A stretch of DNA of 64,000 bases from Azospirillum sp. TSH64 (GTDB lineage: Bacteria > Pseudomonadota > Alphaproteobacteria > Azospirillales > Azospirillaceae). A model generated the notes under the pieces. That model was not told the origin of the DNA and ran no database searches. It saw only the letters and a list, made by a program, of their open reading frames with translations. The stretch lies in the NCBI RefSeq assembly GCF_003116035.1, contig NZ_LGQW01000015.1:4606259-4670258 (forward strand), in the 5' to 3' direction. Every line of letters starts with the position of its first letter. The stretch's first letter is position 1. The translations under genes and the position numbers were made by a program. Of the stretch, positions 17,645-26,466 are shown in pieces.

Positions 17645-18736
17645 CTAGTTGGGTTGGCTCCCCTCCGCGGGCAGGCTGATAATCAGAAGGGTGTCCTGCG
17701 GCTGGATGAGGTAGCGGTTGCGTTCGGTGAAGGGGATGTCGCGGCCGTGGCTGTGGACCTGCACCACCATGCCGGCGTTGACCTCCGCCATGGTCAGGCC
17801 GACCTCGTCCGGCTCCGCCCGGCGTTCGCTCAGCACCATCTGCCCGCCGGCCGACATCAGGTCGCACAGGAAGGGGGTGGCGTAGCGCGTCTCCACCGCG
17901 TCGGCCATCAGGTAGCCGCCGATCTTGGGCGGCGACACCACCAGGTCGGCGCCGCTGAGATTGGCGAGCTTGATGTTCTCCTCCTGCTTGATGTTCGCCA
18001 CGATCTTGGTGGCGGCGGACAGGTGGCGCACGGTCAAGATCACCAGGATGGTGGTGTCGTCGCGCCCGGTGCTGACGATCACCGCCTTCGCCTTGCCGAC
18101 ACAGGCATTCTTCAGCGTGTCCTCGCTGGTGCCGTCGCCGAGCAGGCCGACGAAGCCGCAGTCGGCCGCCAGCTGGATGCGGTCCTCCGACTCGTCGATG
18201 ACGACGATGTGGTCGGCGGGATGGCCCTTCGAGACGGTCTCCTGCGCGGCGATGAAGCCGCTGTGCCCGAAGCCGCACAGCACGATGTGGCCTTGCAGCT
18301 GCTTCTGAATGCGGCTCAACCGGAATTCCTCCACGATCCTCTGCACCACCAGCTCATAGGCGGTGCCGAGGAAGATAAACCAGATGAAGATGCGGATCGG
18401 CGTGACGGCGAAGGCGTCGATCAGCCGGGCGGTGTGGCTGACCGGCACGATGTCTCCGTAACCGACGGTGGTCACCGTGATCATGGCGAAGTAGAGGATG
18501 TCGGGAAAGCTGATGTGGCCGTCGATCTGGTCCTTCAGCCCGTCGCGGTCGAACCAGAACACCGCGATGACCAGCGCGATCAGGGCGGCGACGATCCCGA
18601 CCCGCAGCAGCAGGGTCTTTTCCGCCGACAGTCCGGAGCGGACATGGAGAAGCCGACCCTTGCGCAAGGACGGTTTGGTCCGCCGTCTGTCCTGAAGTCT
18701 CCGTTCCACCGCTTCCCGCATCCGCCGTCGGTCCAT
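17645..18736 (-). CDS. Potassium channel with RCK (TrkA-N/TrkA-C) domain
   Basis: A 363-residue inner-membrane ion channel. It has a basic N-terminus, a first membrane helix (VGIVAALIALVIAVFWF), a pore helix and selectivity filter TVTTVGYGD, and a second helix (RIFIWFIFLGTAYELV). The cytoplasmic RCK domain follows (IVLCGFGHSGFIAAQE, with VVIDESEDR, and GDGTSEDTLKNACV), then a TrkA-C domain ending QPQDTLLIISLPAE. The layout is that of two-TM MthK/Kch-like channels gated by a ligand bound at the RCK ring. It is a single-gene unit with no clear partner. Confidence 0.92.
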   Translation of the reverse strand: MDRRRMREAVERRLQDRRRTKPSLRKGRLLHVRSGLSAEKTLLLRVGIVAALIALVIAVFWFDRDGLKDQIDGHISFPDILYFAMITVTTVGYGDIVPVSHTARLIDAFAVTPIRIFIWFIFLGTAYELVVQRIVEEFRLSRIQKQLQGHIVLCGFGHSGFIAAQETVSKGHPADHIVVIDESEDRIQLAADCGFVGLLGDGTSEDTLKNACVGKAKAVIVSTGRDDTTILVILTVRHLSAATKIVANIKQEENIKLANLSGADLVVSPPKIGGYLMADAVETRYATPFLCDLMSAGGQMVLSERRAEPDEVGLTMAEVNAGMVVQVHSHGRDIPFTERNRYLIQPQDTLLIISLPAEGSQPN

Positions 18737-18808
18737 ATGGGGCTTATCAAAAGCCCCGGCTGATTGACTGAACGTACGGGATCGCCGTCCGGCTGCAAGG
18801 CTTGCGCT

Positions 18809-20218
18809 TTAAAATTTGAAGACCGCTTCCATCCCGGCGAAATGGATGGTCTTGGCCGGGCCGCTGTCCTTCAGGAAGGGACCGGGCCGGAACAGCGAAT
18901 AGGAGATTAGCCCCTCGAAGGAGCGGCCGGAGCTGTAGGATAGCACCAGTTCGCCCTGCGTGCCGACATAGCGCGCCTTCGACGCCGAACCGGAGCGCAG
19001 AAGCCCGCCGGTCAGGTCGTACACGCCGTCGTCCAGGCTTTCCCGCCAGAAGGCGATGGCGGAGGCGGACAGGCTGAAGTCGTCGGACAAGGCGAGGTCC
19101 AGCGACGGATGCAGGTTCATCAGGTTGTAGGGACCGATGGGCGTCAGTTCGCCGAAATACTTGGCGCGCGGGAACAGCGGGTTGAAGGTCTCCAGACGGT
19201 CGTCGCGCGGGTTGCCGTCGCCGCTGGCGATGTTGGCCTTCAGGCCGAGCCGGGGTTGCAGCGGCAGGTCTGTGAAGCGATAGCCGCTGTCGGTGGCGAA
19301 CGACCAGGCCCGGATCAACCCGCTGCCGAAACGGCCGAACTGTCCCATCGCCTCCCAGTTCCAGTCCCAGCCGGCCGCCTTGCCGAAGCTGCGCAGCCCG
19401 ACCGTATGCCGCAGTTCGTTCGCCCGGCCGGCGTCGAAGCCGGCGCGGCGGTTGCGATAGCCGATGTAATAGGCGTCCAGCCGGGCGCTGCCGCCCCCTT
19501 CGAATCCCAAATGGCCCAGATCGAGCGGCCGGGTGGCATAAAGCCCCCAGGCGGTGCGCTTGGCGTCGCGCCCATCGTCGAAGAGATCCGGTGTCGGCTG
19601 GACCGGCCGGCCGTAGAAGGCGTCGACCCGCCAGGGGCCGGCGGTGACGATGCCCTTCACCGCGTCGAAGGCGCGCGGGACATTGGCGCCGTAGCGGATG
19701 GAGATCAGCCGTTCCGAACCGTAGGCCAGCATCTGGCGGCCGACACGCAGCGTGCCCTGGGCCTCGCCCAGCGGGGCGTTCAAATCGGCGAATCCCTGCA
19801 TCAGGTCGATGCGGTCGGCATCGGGCGGGGCCAGCGGGCCCAGCTTGCCGTCGGCGTCGGCCATGATCAGCTGGCCGAACAGACGCAGGCTCTGGCCGAC
19901 GCGCAGGTCGGCGTAGGGCAGGGCGCGCCACAGCCCATAGGCGTCGTTGCGCGGTTCGTCCTGGCCCCAGCCGCTGTTGCGGACCGCCTCACCGCGCAGG
20001 CGCAACTCAAGCCCGGTGGAGAGCGAGGCGAAACCGTCCGGCGTGACCGGGATGGCCTTGAACCGCTCCCAATAGGTGCCGGTCCCTGCCCCGGGCTGGA
20101 GCAGGTAACGGTAATCCTCGTCATAGCGGGTGTTGGTCAGCGGTGGCGGATCGGCTGCATGGGCCGGACCGATCCACAGCAAAAGGGCGACCGCCGCCGC
20201 GCGAAGGCGGGCCGTCAT
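18809..20218 (-). CDS. Alginate-export-family outer-membrane porin
   Basis: A 469-residue beta-barrel protein. It has a signal peptide (MTARLRAAAVALLLWIGPAHA), a segment rich in alternating aromatic and hydrophobic residues, and a terminal phenylalanine (AVFKF), the usual signal for outer-membrane assembly. GLELRLRGEAVRNSGW and RVGRQMLAYGSERLISIRYG match the AlgE-like alginate export family pattern. In many proteobacteria such proteins serve as general or organic-solute porins rather than alginate exporters, and no alginate genes are visible here. GGAG lies 7 bases before the ATG. Confidence 0.85.
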   Translation of the reverse strand: MTARLRAAAVALLLWIGPAHAADPPPLTNTRYDEDYRYLLQPGAGTGTYWERFKAIPVTPDGFASLSTGLELRLRGEAVRNSGWGQDEPRNDAYGLWRALPYADLRVGQSLRLFGQLIMADADGKLGPLAPPDADRIDLMQGFADLNAPLGEAQGTLRVGRQMLAYGSERLISIRYGANVPRAFDAVKGIVTAGPWRVDAFYGRPVQPTPDLFDDGRDAKRTAWGLYATRPLDLGHLGFEGGGSARLDAYYIGYRNRRAGFDAGRANELRHTVGLRSFGKAAGWDWNWEAMGQFGRFGSGLIRAWSFATDSGYRFTDLPLQPRLGLKANIASGDGNPRDDRLETFNPLFPRAKYFGELTPIGPYNLMNLHPSLDLALSDDFSLSASAIAFWRESLDDGVYDLTGGLLRSGSASKARYVGTQGELVLSYSSGRSFEGLISYSLFRPGPFLKDSGPAKTIHFAGMEAVFKF

Positions 20219-20339
20219 GGGGCATCTCCGTGATGGCGCTGGACTGCACCGATCCTATGGAGATGCCCGGCCGGGTGATTGCTCCATCCGAACCGCTTTT
20301 GACGGTTCTGCGCACCCCCTTGCCGACTTGACCGGATTT

Positions 20340-20370
20340 GGCAGGGAGGGCGCTTGGGCCCTCCCTTGCC
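20340..20370 (-). terminator. Terminator-like hairpin after hbd
   Basis: Arms GGCAGGGAGGGC and GCCCTCCCTTGCC pair with one bulge around GCTTGG, immediately downstream of the 3-hydroxybutyryl-CoA dehydrogenase stop. There is no long U tract, so its strength is uncertain. Confidence 0.45.
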
Positions 20371-20377
20371 GCAGCGG

Positions 20378-21244
20378 TTACTTGCTGTAGTCGTAGAAGC
20401 CGCGGCCGGTCTTGCGGCCGAGGTAGCCGGCGTCGACCATCTCCTTCAGCAGCGGGGCCGGGCGATACTTCGGATCGTTGAAGCCTTCGTAGAAGACCTC
20501 CATCACCGACAGCATGGTGTCCAGACCGATCAGGTCGGCCAGCGCCAACGGGCCGATCGGGTGGTTGCAGCCCGCCTTCATGCCGGCGTCGATGTCCTCG
20601 GCCGTGGCGATGCCTTCCTGGAGCGCGAAGATCGCCTCGTTGATCATCGGGCAGAGGATGCGGTTGACGGCGAAGCCGGGGCTGTTCTTGGCGGTGATCG
20701 GCGACTTGCCGACGCGCTTGGCGAAGGCCATCGCTTTGGCGTGGGTGTCGTCGCTGGTCTGGATGCCGCGGATGATCTCCAGCAGCGCCATCAGCGGCAC
20801 CGGGTTGAAGAAGTGCAGGCCGATGAAGCGGTCCGGACGGTCGGTGGCCGTCGCCAGCTTGGTGATGGAGATCGACGAGGTGTTGGTGGCGACCAGCGCC
20901 TCCGGCTTCAGGGTGGCGCAGAGATCCTTCAGGATCTTGACCTTGAGGTCTTCATTCTCGGTCGCGGCCTCGATCACCAGATCGCAGGTGGCGAGCTTCG
21001 ACTTGTCGGTGGTGGCGGTGATGCGCGCGACGGCGGCCTCGCGGTCGGCGGCGGTCATCTTCTCCTTCTTGACCAGACGGTCCAGGCTGCCGCCGACGGT
21101 CGACAGGCCGCGCTGCACCGCTTCCTCGGAGATGTCGGTCATGACCACCGTCAGGCCGGCGACGGCGCAGACCTGGGCGATGCCGTTGCCCATCTGTCCG
21201 GCGCCGATGACGCCGATCGTTTCGATCCCCATGCTCTCGGCCAT
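20378..21244 (-). CDS. hbd: 3-hydroxybutyryl-CoA dehydrogenase
   Basis: A 288-residue cytosolic enzyme interconverting acetoacetyl-CoA and 3-hydroxybutyryl-CoA with NAD(P). The Rossmann motif [15 protein letters not shown] opens the protein. Catalytic and signature residues are in [19 protein letters not shown] (His) and [20 protein letters not shown] (Asn/Glu), and the end reads [15 protein letters not shown]. Length is normal for the single-domain HbdA/PaaH type. The ATG at 21244 directly precedes the Rossmann strand and has AGGGAC upstream. No other butanoate or PHB gene adjoins it. Confidence 0.94.
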   Translation of the reverse strand: MAESMGIETIGVIGAGQMGNGIAQVCAVAGLTVVMTDISEEAVQRGLSTVGGSLDRLVKKEKMTAADREAAVARITATTDKSKLATCDLVIEAATENEDLKVKILKDLCATLKPEALVATNTSSISITKLATATDRPDRFIGLHFFNPVPLMALLEIIRGIQTSDDTHAKAMAFAKRVGKSPITAKNSPGFAVNRILCPMINEAIFALQEGIATAEDIDAGMKAGCNHPIGPLALADLIGLDTMLSVMEVFYEGFNDPKYRPAPLLKEMVDAGYLGRKTGRGFYDYSK

Positions 21245-21390
21245 GTTTCTTGTCCCTATCGGTTGAGCGCGTGCGTTGGTTCGCAGATGCAGCATCTTCT
21301 ACACGCATTTTCGTTGCGCTGCGATGACTTGTCGTAAGCGGTAAGCGCGGCTATCCCCCGGCGCGGCGACCTGCCGCAGGGACGGGTGTC

Positions 21391-21440
21391 GGCGGAAATC
21401 CGCCTGCCCGTGCACCGCCATCGGCGGCTTTCCGCCGATG
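21391..21440. promoter_or_regulatory. Two tandem palindromes upstream of a sigma-54 promoter
   Basis: GGCGG-AAAT-CCGCC (21391-21404) and CATCGGCGG-CTTT-CCGCCGATG (21419-21440) share the core CGGCGG-N4-CCGCC. Their centres are 32 bases apart, about three helical turns, and the nearer one is about 100 bases before the predicted start at 21528. This is where a sigma-54 enhancer-binding activator usually binds. The activator is unknown. Confidence 0.55.
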
Positions 21441-21501
21441 CAGCCCATGGCGCCGACGGCCGGCTCCAGGCTTTTCAACTGTTTGCGCGACGAACTGACA
21501 A

Positions 21502-21517
21502 TGGCACGCCCCTTGCT
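21502..21517 (+). promoter_or_regulatory. Sigma-54 promoter for the NitT/TauT-type ABC operon
   Basis: TGGCACG-CCCC-TTGCT is an exact RpoN -24/-12 match with 10 bases between GG (21503) and GC (21515). It lies 58 bases before the ATG of the substrate-binding protein. It points to nitrogen-limitation control of this importer. Confidence 0.82.
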
Positions 21518-21574
21518 CTCCTCCAGGCCAACCGCGGCGACGGGTCGCGGATCAAGCCCCATGGGAGAGACACG

Positions 21575-22585
21575 ATGCTCCGGAAGACTCTGCTCGCCGC
21601 CACCGCCTTCGCTGCCGCAGCACTCGCCGCCCAGGGCGCCTCGGCCGCCGATCTGGTCCGACTCGGCAACCTGAAATTCGCCCATTACGGCGCGGTCTCC
21701 TACATGAAGGAGATCGCCGGCAAGTACGACCTGAAGATCGAGGAGCGGGTCTTCCCCAAGGGCATCGACATCCTGCCCGCCATCGTCGCCGGCGAGATCG
21801 ACGTGGCCGCCAGCGCGGTGGACGCCGCCATCGCCGGCCGTGCGTCGGGCGTGCCGATCTATGCGGTGGCCGGCTTCGCCAAGGGCGGGGCACGCATCGT
21901 CGCCAAGCCGGATGCCGGCATCAAGAGCGTCGCCGACCTGAAGGGCAAGAAGGTCGCCACCCCGCGCGGCGGCGCCCAGGAACTGATCCTGCTGGCCGAG
22001 TTGGCGAAGCATGGGCTGAGCTGGTCGGACCGTTCCGGCAAGGACGTGCAGATCGTCTACATGGCCTACGCCGACATGAACCAGGCCCTGCTGGCTGGCA
22101 GCATCGACGCCATGTCGCAGTCCGAGCCGCAATCGAGCCAAGCCATCAACAAGGGCTTCGGCGTCGAGGTGGTCAAGCCGTACGACACCGAACTGGGCGA
22201 GCCGGTGCGCTCGCTGGTCATCACCGAGGACTTCTACAAGAAGAAGCCCGACGTCGCCCAGCGTCTGGTCAACTGTTTCGTCGAGGCGACGGCGACCTTC
22301 ATCGCCAACCCCGATCTGGCCGAGAAGTATGTCCGCGAACAGATGTTCAAGGGCCAGATCTCCAGCCAGGACTTCAAGGACGCTATCGGCAACTCGCCCT
22401 ACAGCTACGACCTGTCGGTCCATCACGTCCAGGTCACGACCGACATGATGCAGAAGTTCGGCGTCGGCCGCATGGACAACCCGCCGAAGGCCGCCGATTG
22501 GGTGAAGCTGGACCTGCTGGAAAAGGCGAAGGCCACCAAGGCGGCCGCGAATGACGCCGGTACCGGCACCGTGAAGGCGAACTGA
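21575..22585 (+). CDS. NitT/TauT-type ABC transporter substrate-binding protein
   Basis: A 336-residue periplasmic binding protein with a signal peptide (MLRKTLLAATAFAAAALAAQ, cleavage after GASA). The mature part follows the NMT1/SsuA-like pattern: LPAIVAGEIDVAASAVDAAI, SVADLKGKKVATPRGG and a long helical tail. The ligand is not readable; relatives bind taurine, sulfonates, nitrate, thiamine precursors or amides. GGGAGA precedes the ATG. It leads a three-gene operon with permease and ATPase, and its sigma-54 promoter suggests a nitrogen-containing substrate. Confidence 0.9.
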   Translation: MLRKTLLAATAFAAAALAAQGASAADLVRLGNLKFAHYGAVSYMKEIAGKYDLKIEERVFPKGIDILPAIVAGEIDVAASAVDAAIAGRASGVPIYAVAGFAKGGARIVAKPDAGIKSVADLKGKKVATPRGGAQELILLAELAKHGLSWSDRSGKDVQIVYMAYADMNQALLAGSIDAMSQSEPQSSQAINKGFGVEVVKPYDTELGEPVRSLVITEDFYKKKPDVAQRLVNCFVEATATFIANPDLAEKYVREQMFKGQISSQDFKDAIGNSPYSYDLSVHHVQVTTDMMQKFGVGRMDNPPKAADWVKLDLLEKAKATKAAANDAGTGTVKAN

Positions 22586-22613
22586 GCCCCACCCAGCGGA
22601 AGGAGGACGCCCC

Positions 22614-23447
22614 ATGTCCCAAGCCAAGCCCCGTTTCTCGCCCGCGGCCCTGCTGCGCGGCTCCCTGGTGCCGGTCCTGGTGATCGCGCTGTGGCAGATC
22701 CTGTCCACCTCCGGCCTGATCAACCCGGTGGTGCTGCCGTCGCCGGTGCAGGTGGTCGTGCGCTGGTGGGCCTATCTGCTGCCGACCGAAGCCTACGATC
22801 CGGCGCAATCCAGTTGGATCCTGTGGGCGCTGTCGGGCGAGATGCTGTTCGACGCCTGGTCCAGCCTGTACCGCGTGGTGCTGGGCTTCGCCGTCGGCGC
22901 CGGGCTGGCGCTTCCGCTGGGGCTCGCCATGGGCGGCAACCCGCGCATCTACGCGCTGTTCGACCCGCTGATGCAGGTGCTGCGGCCGATCCCGCCCATC
23001 GCCTACATCCCGCTGGCGATCCTGTGGTTCGGGCTGGGCAATGCGCCGGCGGTGTTCCTGATCGCCATCGGCGCCTTCTTCCCGGTGCTGATGAACACCA
23101 TCGCCGGGGTGCGCCATGTCGACGGCATCTATCTGCGCGCCGCCCGCAACCTGGGGGCCGGCAAGCTGACCATGTTCCTGCGCGTCATACTGCCGGCCGC
23201 CACCCCCTACATCCTGGCCGGCGCCCGCATCGGCATCGGCACCGCCTTCATCGTCGTCATCGTGTCGGAGATGATCGCCGTCAACTCCGGCCTCGGCTTC
23301 CGCATCCTGGAAGCGCGCGAGTTCATGTGGTCCGACAAGATCATCGCCGGGATGTTCACCATCGGCCTGCTGGGCCTCGCCATCGACATCGGCATGAACC
23401 GCCTGAACAACCACCTGCTGCGCTGGCACCGCGGTCTTGAGAACTGA
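22614..23447 (+). CDS. NitT/TauT-type ABC transporter permease
   Basis: A 277-residue inner-membrane protein with about six membrane helices, from LVPVLVIALWQILSTSGLIN to IGLLGLAIDIGMNRL. The ATPase-docking EAA-like loop is at about residue 175-195 (GIYLRAARNLGAGKLTMFLR). It starts 28 bases after the binding protein, with AAGGAGG upstream of the ATG, and is followed 16 bases later by the ATPase. Confidence 0.93.
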   Translation: MSQAKPRFSPAALLRGSLVPVLVIALWQILSTSGLINPVVLPSPVQVVVRWWAYLLPTEAYDPAQSSWILWALSGEMLFDAWSSLYRVVLGFAVGAGLALPLGLAMGGNPRIYALFDPLMQVLRPIPPIAYIPLAILWFGLGNAPAVFLIAIGAFFPVLMNTIAGVRHVDGIYLRAARNLGAGKLTMFLRVILPAATPYILAGARIGIGTAFIVVIVSEMIAVNSGLGFRILEAREFMWSDKIIAGMFTIGLLGLAIDIGMNRLNNHLLRWHRGLEN

Positions 23448-23463
23448 TGGGGAGGGGATGGAG

Positions 23464-24309
23464 ATGACGCCCATGCTGAAGAGTGTTGCCGACACCGCTC
23501 CCGTCGCCGACGCGGCGCCTGTGCAGATCCAGGTGCGCGGGGTGGAGAAGACCTTCGCCGTCGGCGCGCAGAAGATCGTCGCCTTGCAGAACATCGACCT
23601 CGACATCCGCAAGGGCGAGTTCGTCTGCCTGCTGGGGCCCTCGGGCTGCGGCAAGTCCACGCTGCTGAACGCGGTGGCCGGCTTCCAGCCGCCGACCAAG
23701 GGGACCGTCACCGTCGATGGCCGCACCATCACCGAACCCGGTCCCGACCGCGGCATGGTGTTCCAGGAATATGCCCTGTTCCCCTGGATGACGGTGGCGC
23801 AGAACGTCGCCTTCGGCCTGGAGATCAAGGGAATGTCCAAGGCGGAGATCGCCGAGCGGGTGGAGTGGCTGCTGCAGAAGCTGCATCTGCAGGACTTCCG
23901 CAACCGCTTTCCCAAGGATCTGTCGGGCGGCATGCGCCAGCGCGTCGCCATCGCCCGCGTGCTGGCGCTCGACAGCCCGATCCTGCTGATGGACGAGCCG
24001 TTCGGCGCGCTCGACGCCCTGACCCGCCGCACGCTTCAGGACGAGCTGCTGCGCATCTGGGAGGAGGTCGGCAAGACCATCCTGTTCGTCACCCACTCCA
24101 TCGAGGAGAGCATCTATCTGGCCGACCGCATCATCGTGATGACCTACCGGCCGGGCACCATCAAGCGCGACGTCGTCGTCGACATGCCGCGCCCGCGCGA
24201 CGGCTCCGCCCCGGAGTTCAACCGCCTGAAGCGCGAGCTGTCGCAGATGGTGATGGAGGAGCAGCAGCGCTTCAGCCAGGACGAAATCCGCTCCGTCACC
24301 GCGGATTGA
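23464..24309 (+). CDS. NitT/TauT-type ABC transporter ATPase
   Basis: A 281-residue ATPase with all motifs intact: Walker A GPSGCGKST, Q-loop FQEYALFPWMT, signature LSGGMRQR, Walker B ILLMDEPFGALD, and switch histidine in VTHSIEE. It is of the SsuB/TauB type. Several ATGs are near the start; 23464 is preferred because GGGGAGGGG lies at a normal distance, while 23458 is too close to it. The operon's terminator immediately follows but is interrupted by an insertion sequence. Confidence 0.93.
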   Translation: MTPMLKSVADTAPVADAAPVQIQVRGVEKTFAVGAQKIVALQNIDLDIRKGEFVCLLGPSGCGKSTLLNAVAGFQPPTKGTVTVDGRTITEPGPDRGMVFQEYALFPWMTVAQNVAFGLEIKGMSKAEIAERVEWLLQKLHLQDFRNRFPKDLSGGMRQRVAIARVLALDSPILLMDEPFGALDALTRRTLQDELLRIWEEVGKTILFVTHSIEESIYLADRIIVMTYRPGTIKRDVVVDMPRPRDGSAPEFNRLKRELSQMVMEEQQRFSQDEIRSVTAD

Positions 24310-24352
24310 CGGGAAGAAGGTTCAAGCGGACAGGAAGGGGCGCCCCGCCGTG

Positions 24353-26441
24353 GCCAGCCCCTACACAAAGGTGTTGCACCTCGTCGGAACCGCGCTCTAC
24401 TCTCCGACTATACCGGAGCGCGCGGTTCCGCCCGAGGTTGACTTGCGGAACGCTAAGTAGACGCGCACTCTGGCCTCCGTTGCGGCGGTGCTGGAGTGCG
24501 CGTTCTCATGCCGAAGATTTCTTCGACAAGTAGTCAGCGTCGAATTCCCGCAGAATACTCGGGAATTGAAGTAAATTTCTGCAAAACGCCGGGCTGCGCG
24601 AACTTCGGCGTGCCACCCAGCCGCGCGTCAGCCCGAGGTCGCTCGGCGACGGCGCCCAGTCGAGATAACTACAGACTGAGCGGCACGGGTGGCGTTCCCG
24701 GGCTTTACTGCCAATTGTGTCGCAGAACAACCACTTTGAAGTCCAATCGGGGAATTCACGAAGAATTCTCGCGTGTGGCCGCTTTTCTGCGGATTCCGGA
24801 GGGACACAGCTGTCCAAACGCCGCCTGTCTGAACCACGAACAGGCGACTCGGGAAAATCCTGACCTCTACCGTCTTTACGGCAAGACACGCTCCGGCTCG
24901 AAGCGGTTCCTCTGCAAAAAGTGCGGCAAGACCTTCTCGGTCCCTGGCCCGACGACCGGACACAAGAAGCCGCACGAGAACCTACTGGTGTTCCGACTTC
25001 TGGTGAACCAGACCCCCATCAGCCGCATCTGTGAGGTTGCGGACCTGTCTTACACGTCCGTCTACGGGAAAATCGACTTCCTGCATCGGCAGTGTCTGAG
25101 ATTCGCCGCCGAGCGTGAACGCCAATTCTCCAACACCCCATTCGAGCGCCTTTACCTCTGCTCCGACCGACAGGACTACATCGTCAACTGGGGCGACCGG
25201 AAGGCCCGCAAGACGGTCCAACTGACTTCGGCGGGCACCGCCGACCTGCACTCAGGATACGTTTTCGCCATGACGCCGAACTTCGACGCGACGCTCGACC
25301 CTGAGCAGGTCGAGACGGAAGCCGACGGCGCAGGCGACAACGCCGAGGACCCACCGTTCCGCAGGCACGCTCGGCTCTGGCTCCGGTCAGACTATGCGGC
25401 TTCCGTCGAGCGAGCCAAGGCAACCGCTGCGGCCTCCGGCCGGAAAGGGCAAAGCCTGGACGTGGAGATCCAGCAACGCGAGGTTCTGGTCGCCGCCCGC
25501 GATGACCTCGCGACCGCCGAACTTCTGGATGAGGGGCAGGCATTGCCCGAGCGGGGCATGCAAGTCCACGCCGAATACGGCCTCTACGGGCACTTCCTCT
25601 ATCTTCGCCACCTTCTGCACGGGGCACGGAAGGTGCGCTTCTTTCTCGACCAGGACGCCGGGATGAAGCAGGCGTGCTTTGCCGCGTTCCACGATGGCGT
25701 TCGGGACCGCTGGGCCGATGCCTTCTTCGTCGCCATCGCGAAGGATCGGACGGTGGACGAGAAGCGCACGGCCACCGCTGAAGCGACGAAGCGGCTAGAA
25801 CAGGCGTTGACGGCCAGAGGACTGAACCCTGCCAAGGCGACACCGACCGAGGTGCGGCGCGTCAAGGTCGCGGTGATGCGGGAACGTATCCAGGCGATCA
25901 CTGACGCCAGCCCGGAAGAACGCGGCAGGCTCGACGGCAAATGGGTTGACCATCCGTTCCCGACGATGGCTGAACCGGAGAAAAAGGTGGCGCTGCTGAC
26001 GGACCTGAACGGTTATGACGACGACGACCTCGACCGTCTGGCTCATCTGTTCAACCGGGCCTCGCTCCACGCCATCGATCGCTTCTTCATGCTGGTTCGG
26101 CGGCGTCTGCGGCTGCTGGAGCGGCCTATCTCGCCGACCCGCAGAGCCCGGCGAGTCTGGCACGGCTACGCACCCTACGACCCGGCAATGGTCGGCAAGT
26201 GCCTCGACATCTTCCGGGTCTGGTACAACTGGTGCTTCACGGGCGAGGACGGCCTGACCCCGGCGGAGCGGCTGGGGGTCGCCAAGGGCAAGGTCCGCAT
26301 GGAAGACATCGTCTACTTCGACCCGAACGCCAAGGCCCCAGTGGATTGAGCCCGTCCCGGATAGCTGAACGGGTGCTGGGAAGTGCTGCCAAGTAATGTT
26401 GCGGGTCATGCGACCCGCAACACCTTTGTGTAGGGGCTGGC
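24353..26441. mobile_element. Insertion sequence, 2089 bp, single transposase
   Basis: Perfect 25-bp terminal inverted repeats begin GCCAGCCCCTACACAAAGG (24353-24377 and 26417-26441). Flanking 8-bp direct repeats CCGCCGTG (24345-24352 and 26442-26449) are the target duplication. Because the repeat ends are partly palindromic with the flank, the duplication could be read as 6-10 bp. The ends and transposase are intact, which suggests a recent insertion. Bases 24378-24507 are non-coding within the element; nothing else is recognised there. Confidence 0.92.
24508..26349 (+). CDS. Transposase with tandem N-terminal zinc ribbons
   Basis: A 613-residue protein filling the insertion sequence. Two cysteine clusters of like spacing come first (FCKTPGCANFG ... 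YCQLCRR; SCPNAACLNHE ... FLCKKCGKTFS), the second resembling the zinc finger of IS1 InsA. A helix-turn-helix-like segment follows (PISRICEVADLSYTSVYGKI). Candidate catalytic acids are the aspartates of LCSDRQDYIVNW and VRFFLDQDAG and a glutamate in FTGEDGLTPAERLG. The family is not certain; IS1- or IS1595-related groups are the best guess. GGAG lies 11 bases before the ATG; a GTG at 24496 is possible. Confidence 0.82.
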   Translation: MPKISSTSSQRRIPAEYSGIEVNFCKTPGCANFGVPPSRASARGRSATAPSRDNYRLSGTGGVPGLYCQLCRRTTTLKSNRGIHEEFSRVAAFLRIPEGHSCPNAACLNHEQATRENPDLYRLYGKTRSGSKRFLCKKCGKTFSVPGPTTGHKKPHENLLVFRLLVNQTPISRICEVADLSYTSVYGKIDFLHRQCLRFAAERERQFSNTPFERLYLCSDRQDYIVNWGDRKARKTVQLTSAGTADLHSGYVFAMTPNFDATLDPEQVETEADGAGDNAEDPPFRRHARLWLRSDYAASVERAKATAAASGRKGQSLDVEIQQREVLVAARDDLATAELLDEGQALPERGMQVHAEYGLYGHFLYLRHLLHGARKVRFFLDQDAGMKQACFAAFHDGVRDRWADAFFVAIAKDRTVDEKRTATAEATKRLEQALTARGLNPAKATPTEVRRVKVAVMRERIQAITDASPEERGRLDGKWVDHPFPTMAEPEKKVALLTDLNGYDDDDLDRLAHLFNRASLHAIDRFFMLVRRRLRLLERPISPTRRARRVWHGYAPYDPAMVGKCLDIFRVWYNWCFTGEDGLTPAERLGVAKGKVRMEDIVYFDPNAKAPVD

Positions 26442-26466
26442 CCGCCGTGGGCGCCCCTTTTTCGCA

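Larger units (their letters stand above)
24335..26462 (+). terminator. ABC-operon terminator split by an IS
   Basis: The left arm AAGGGGCGCC (24335-24344) and right arm GGCGCCCC plus TTTTT (26450-26462) would form a 10-bp stem with loop CCGCCGTG if the 2.1-kb element between them were removed. The loop is the target duplication itself. The terminator also faces the end of the convergent lysR gene, so both transcripts lost it. Confidence 0.8.
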
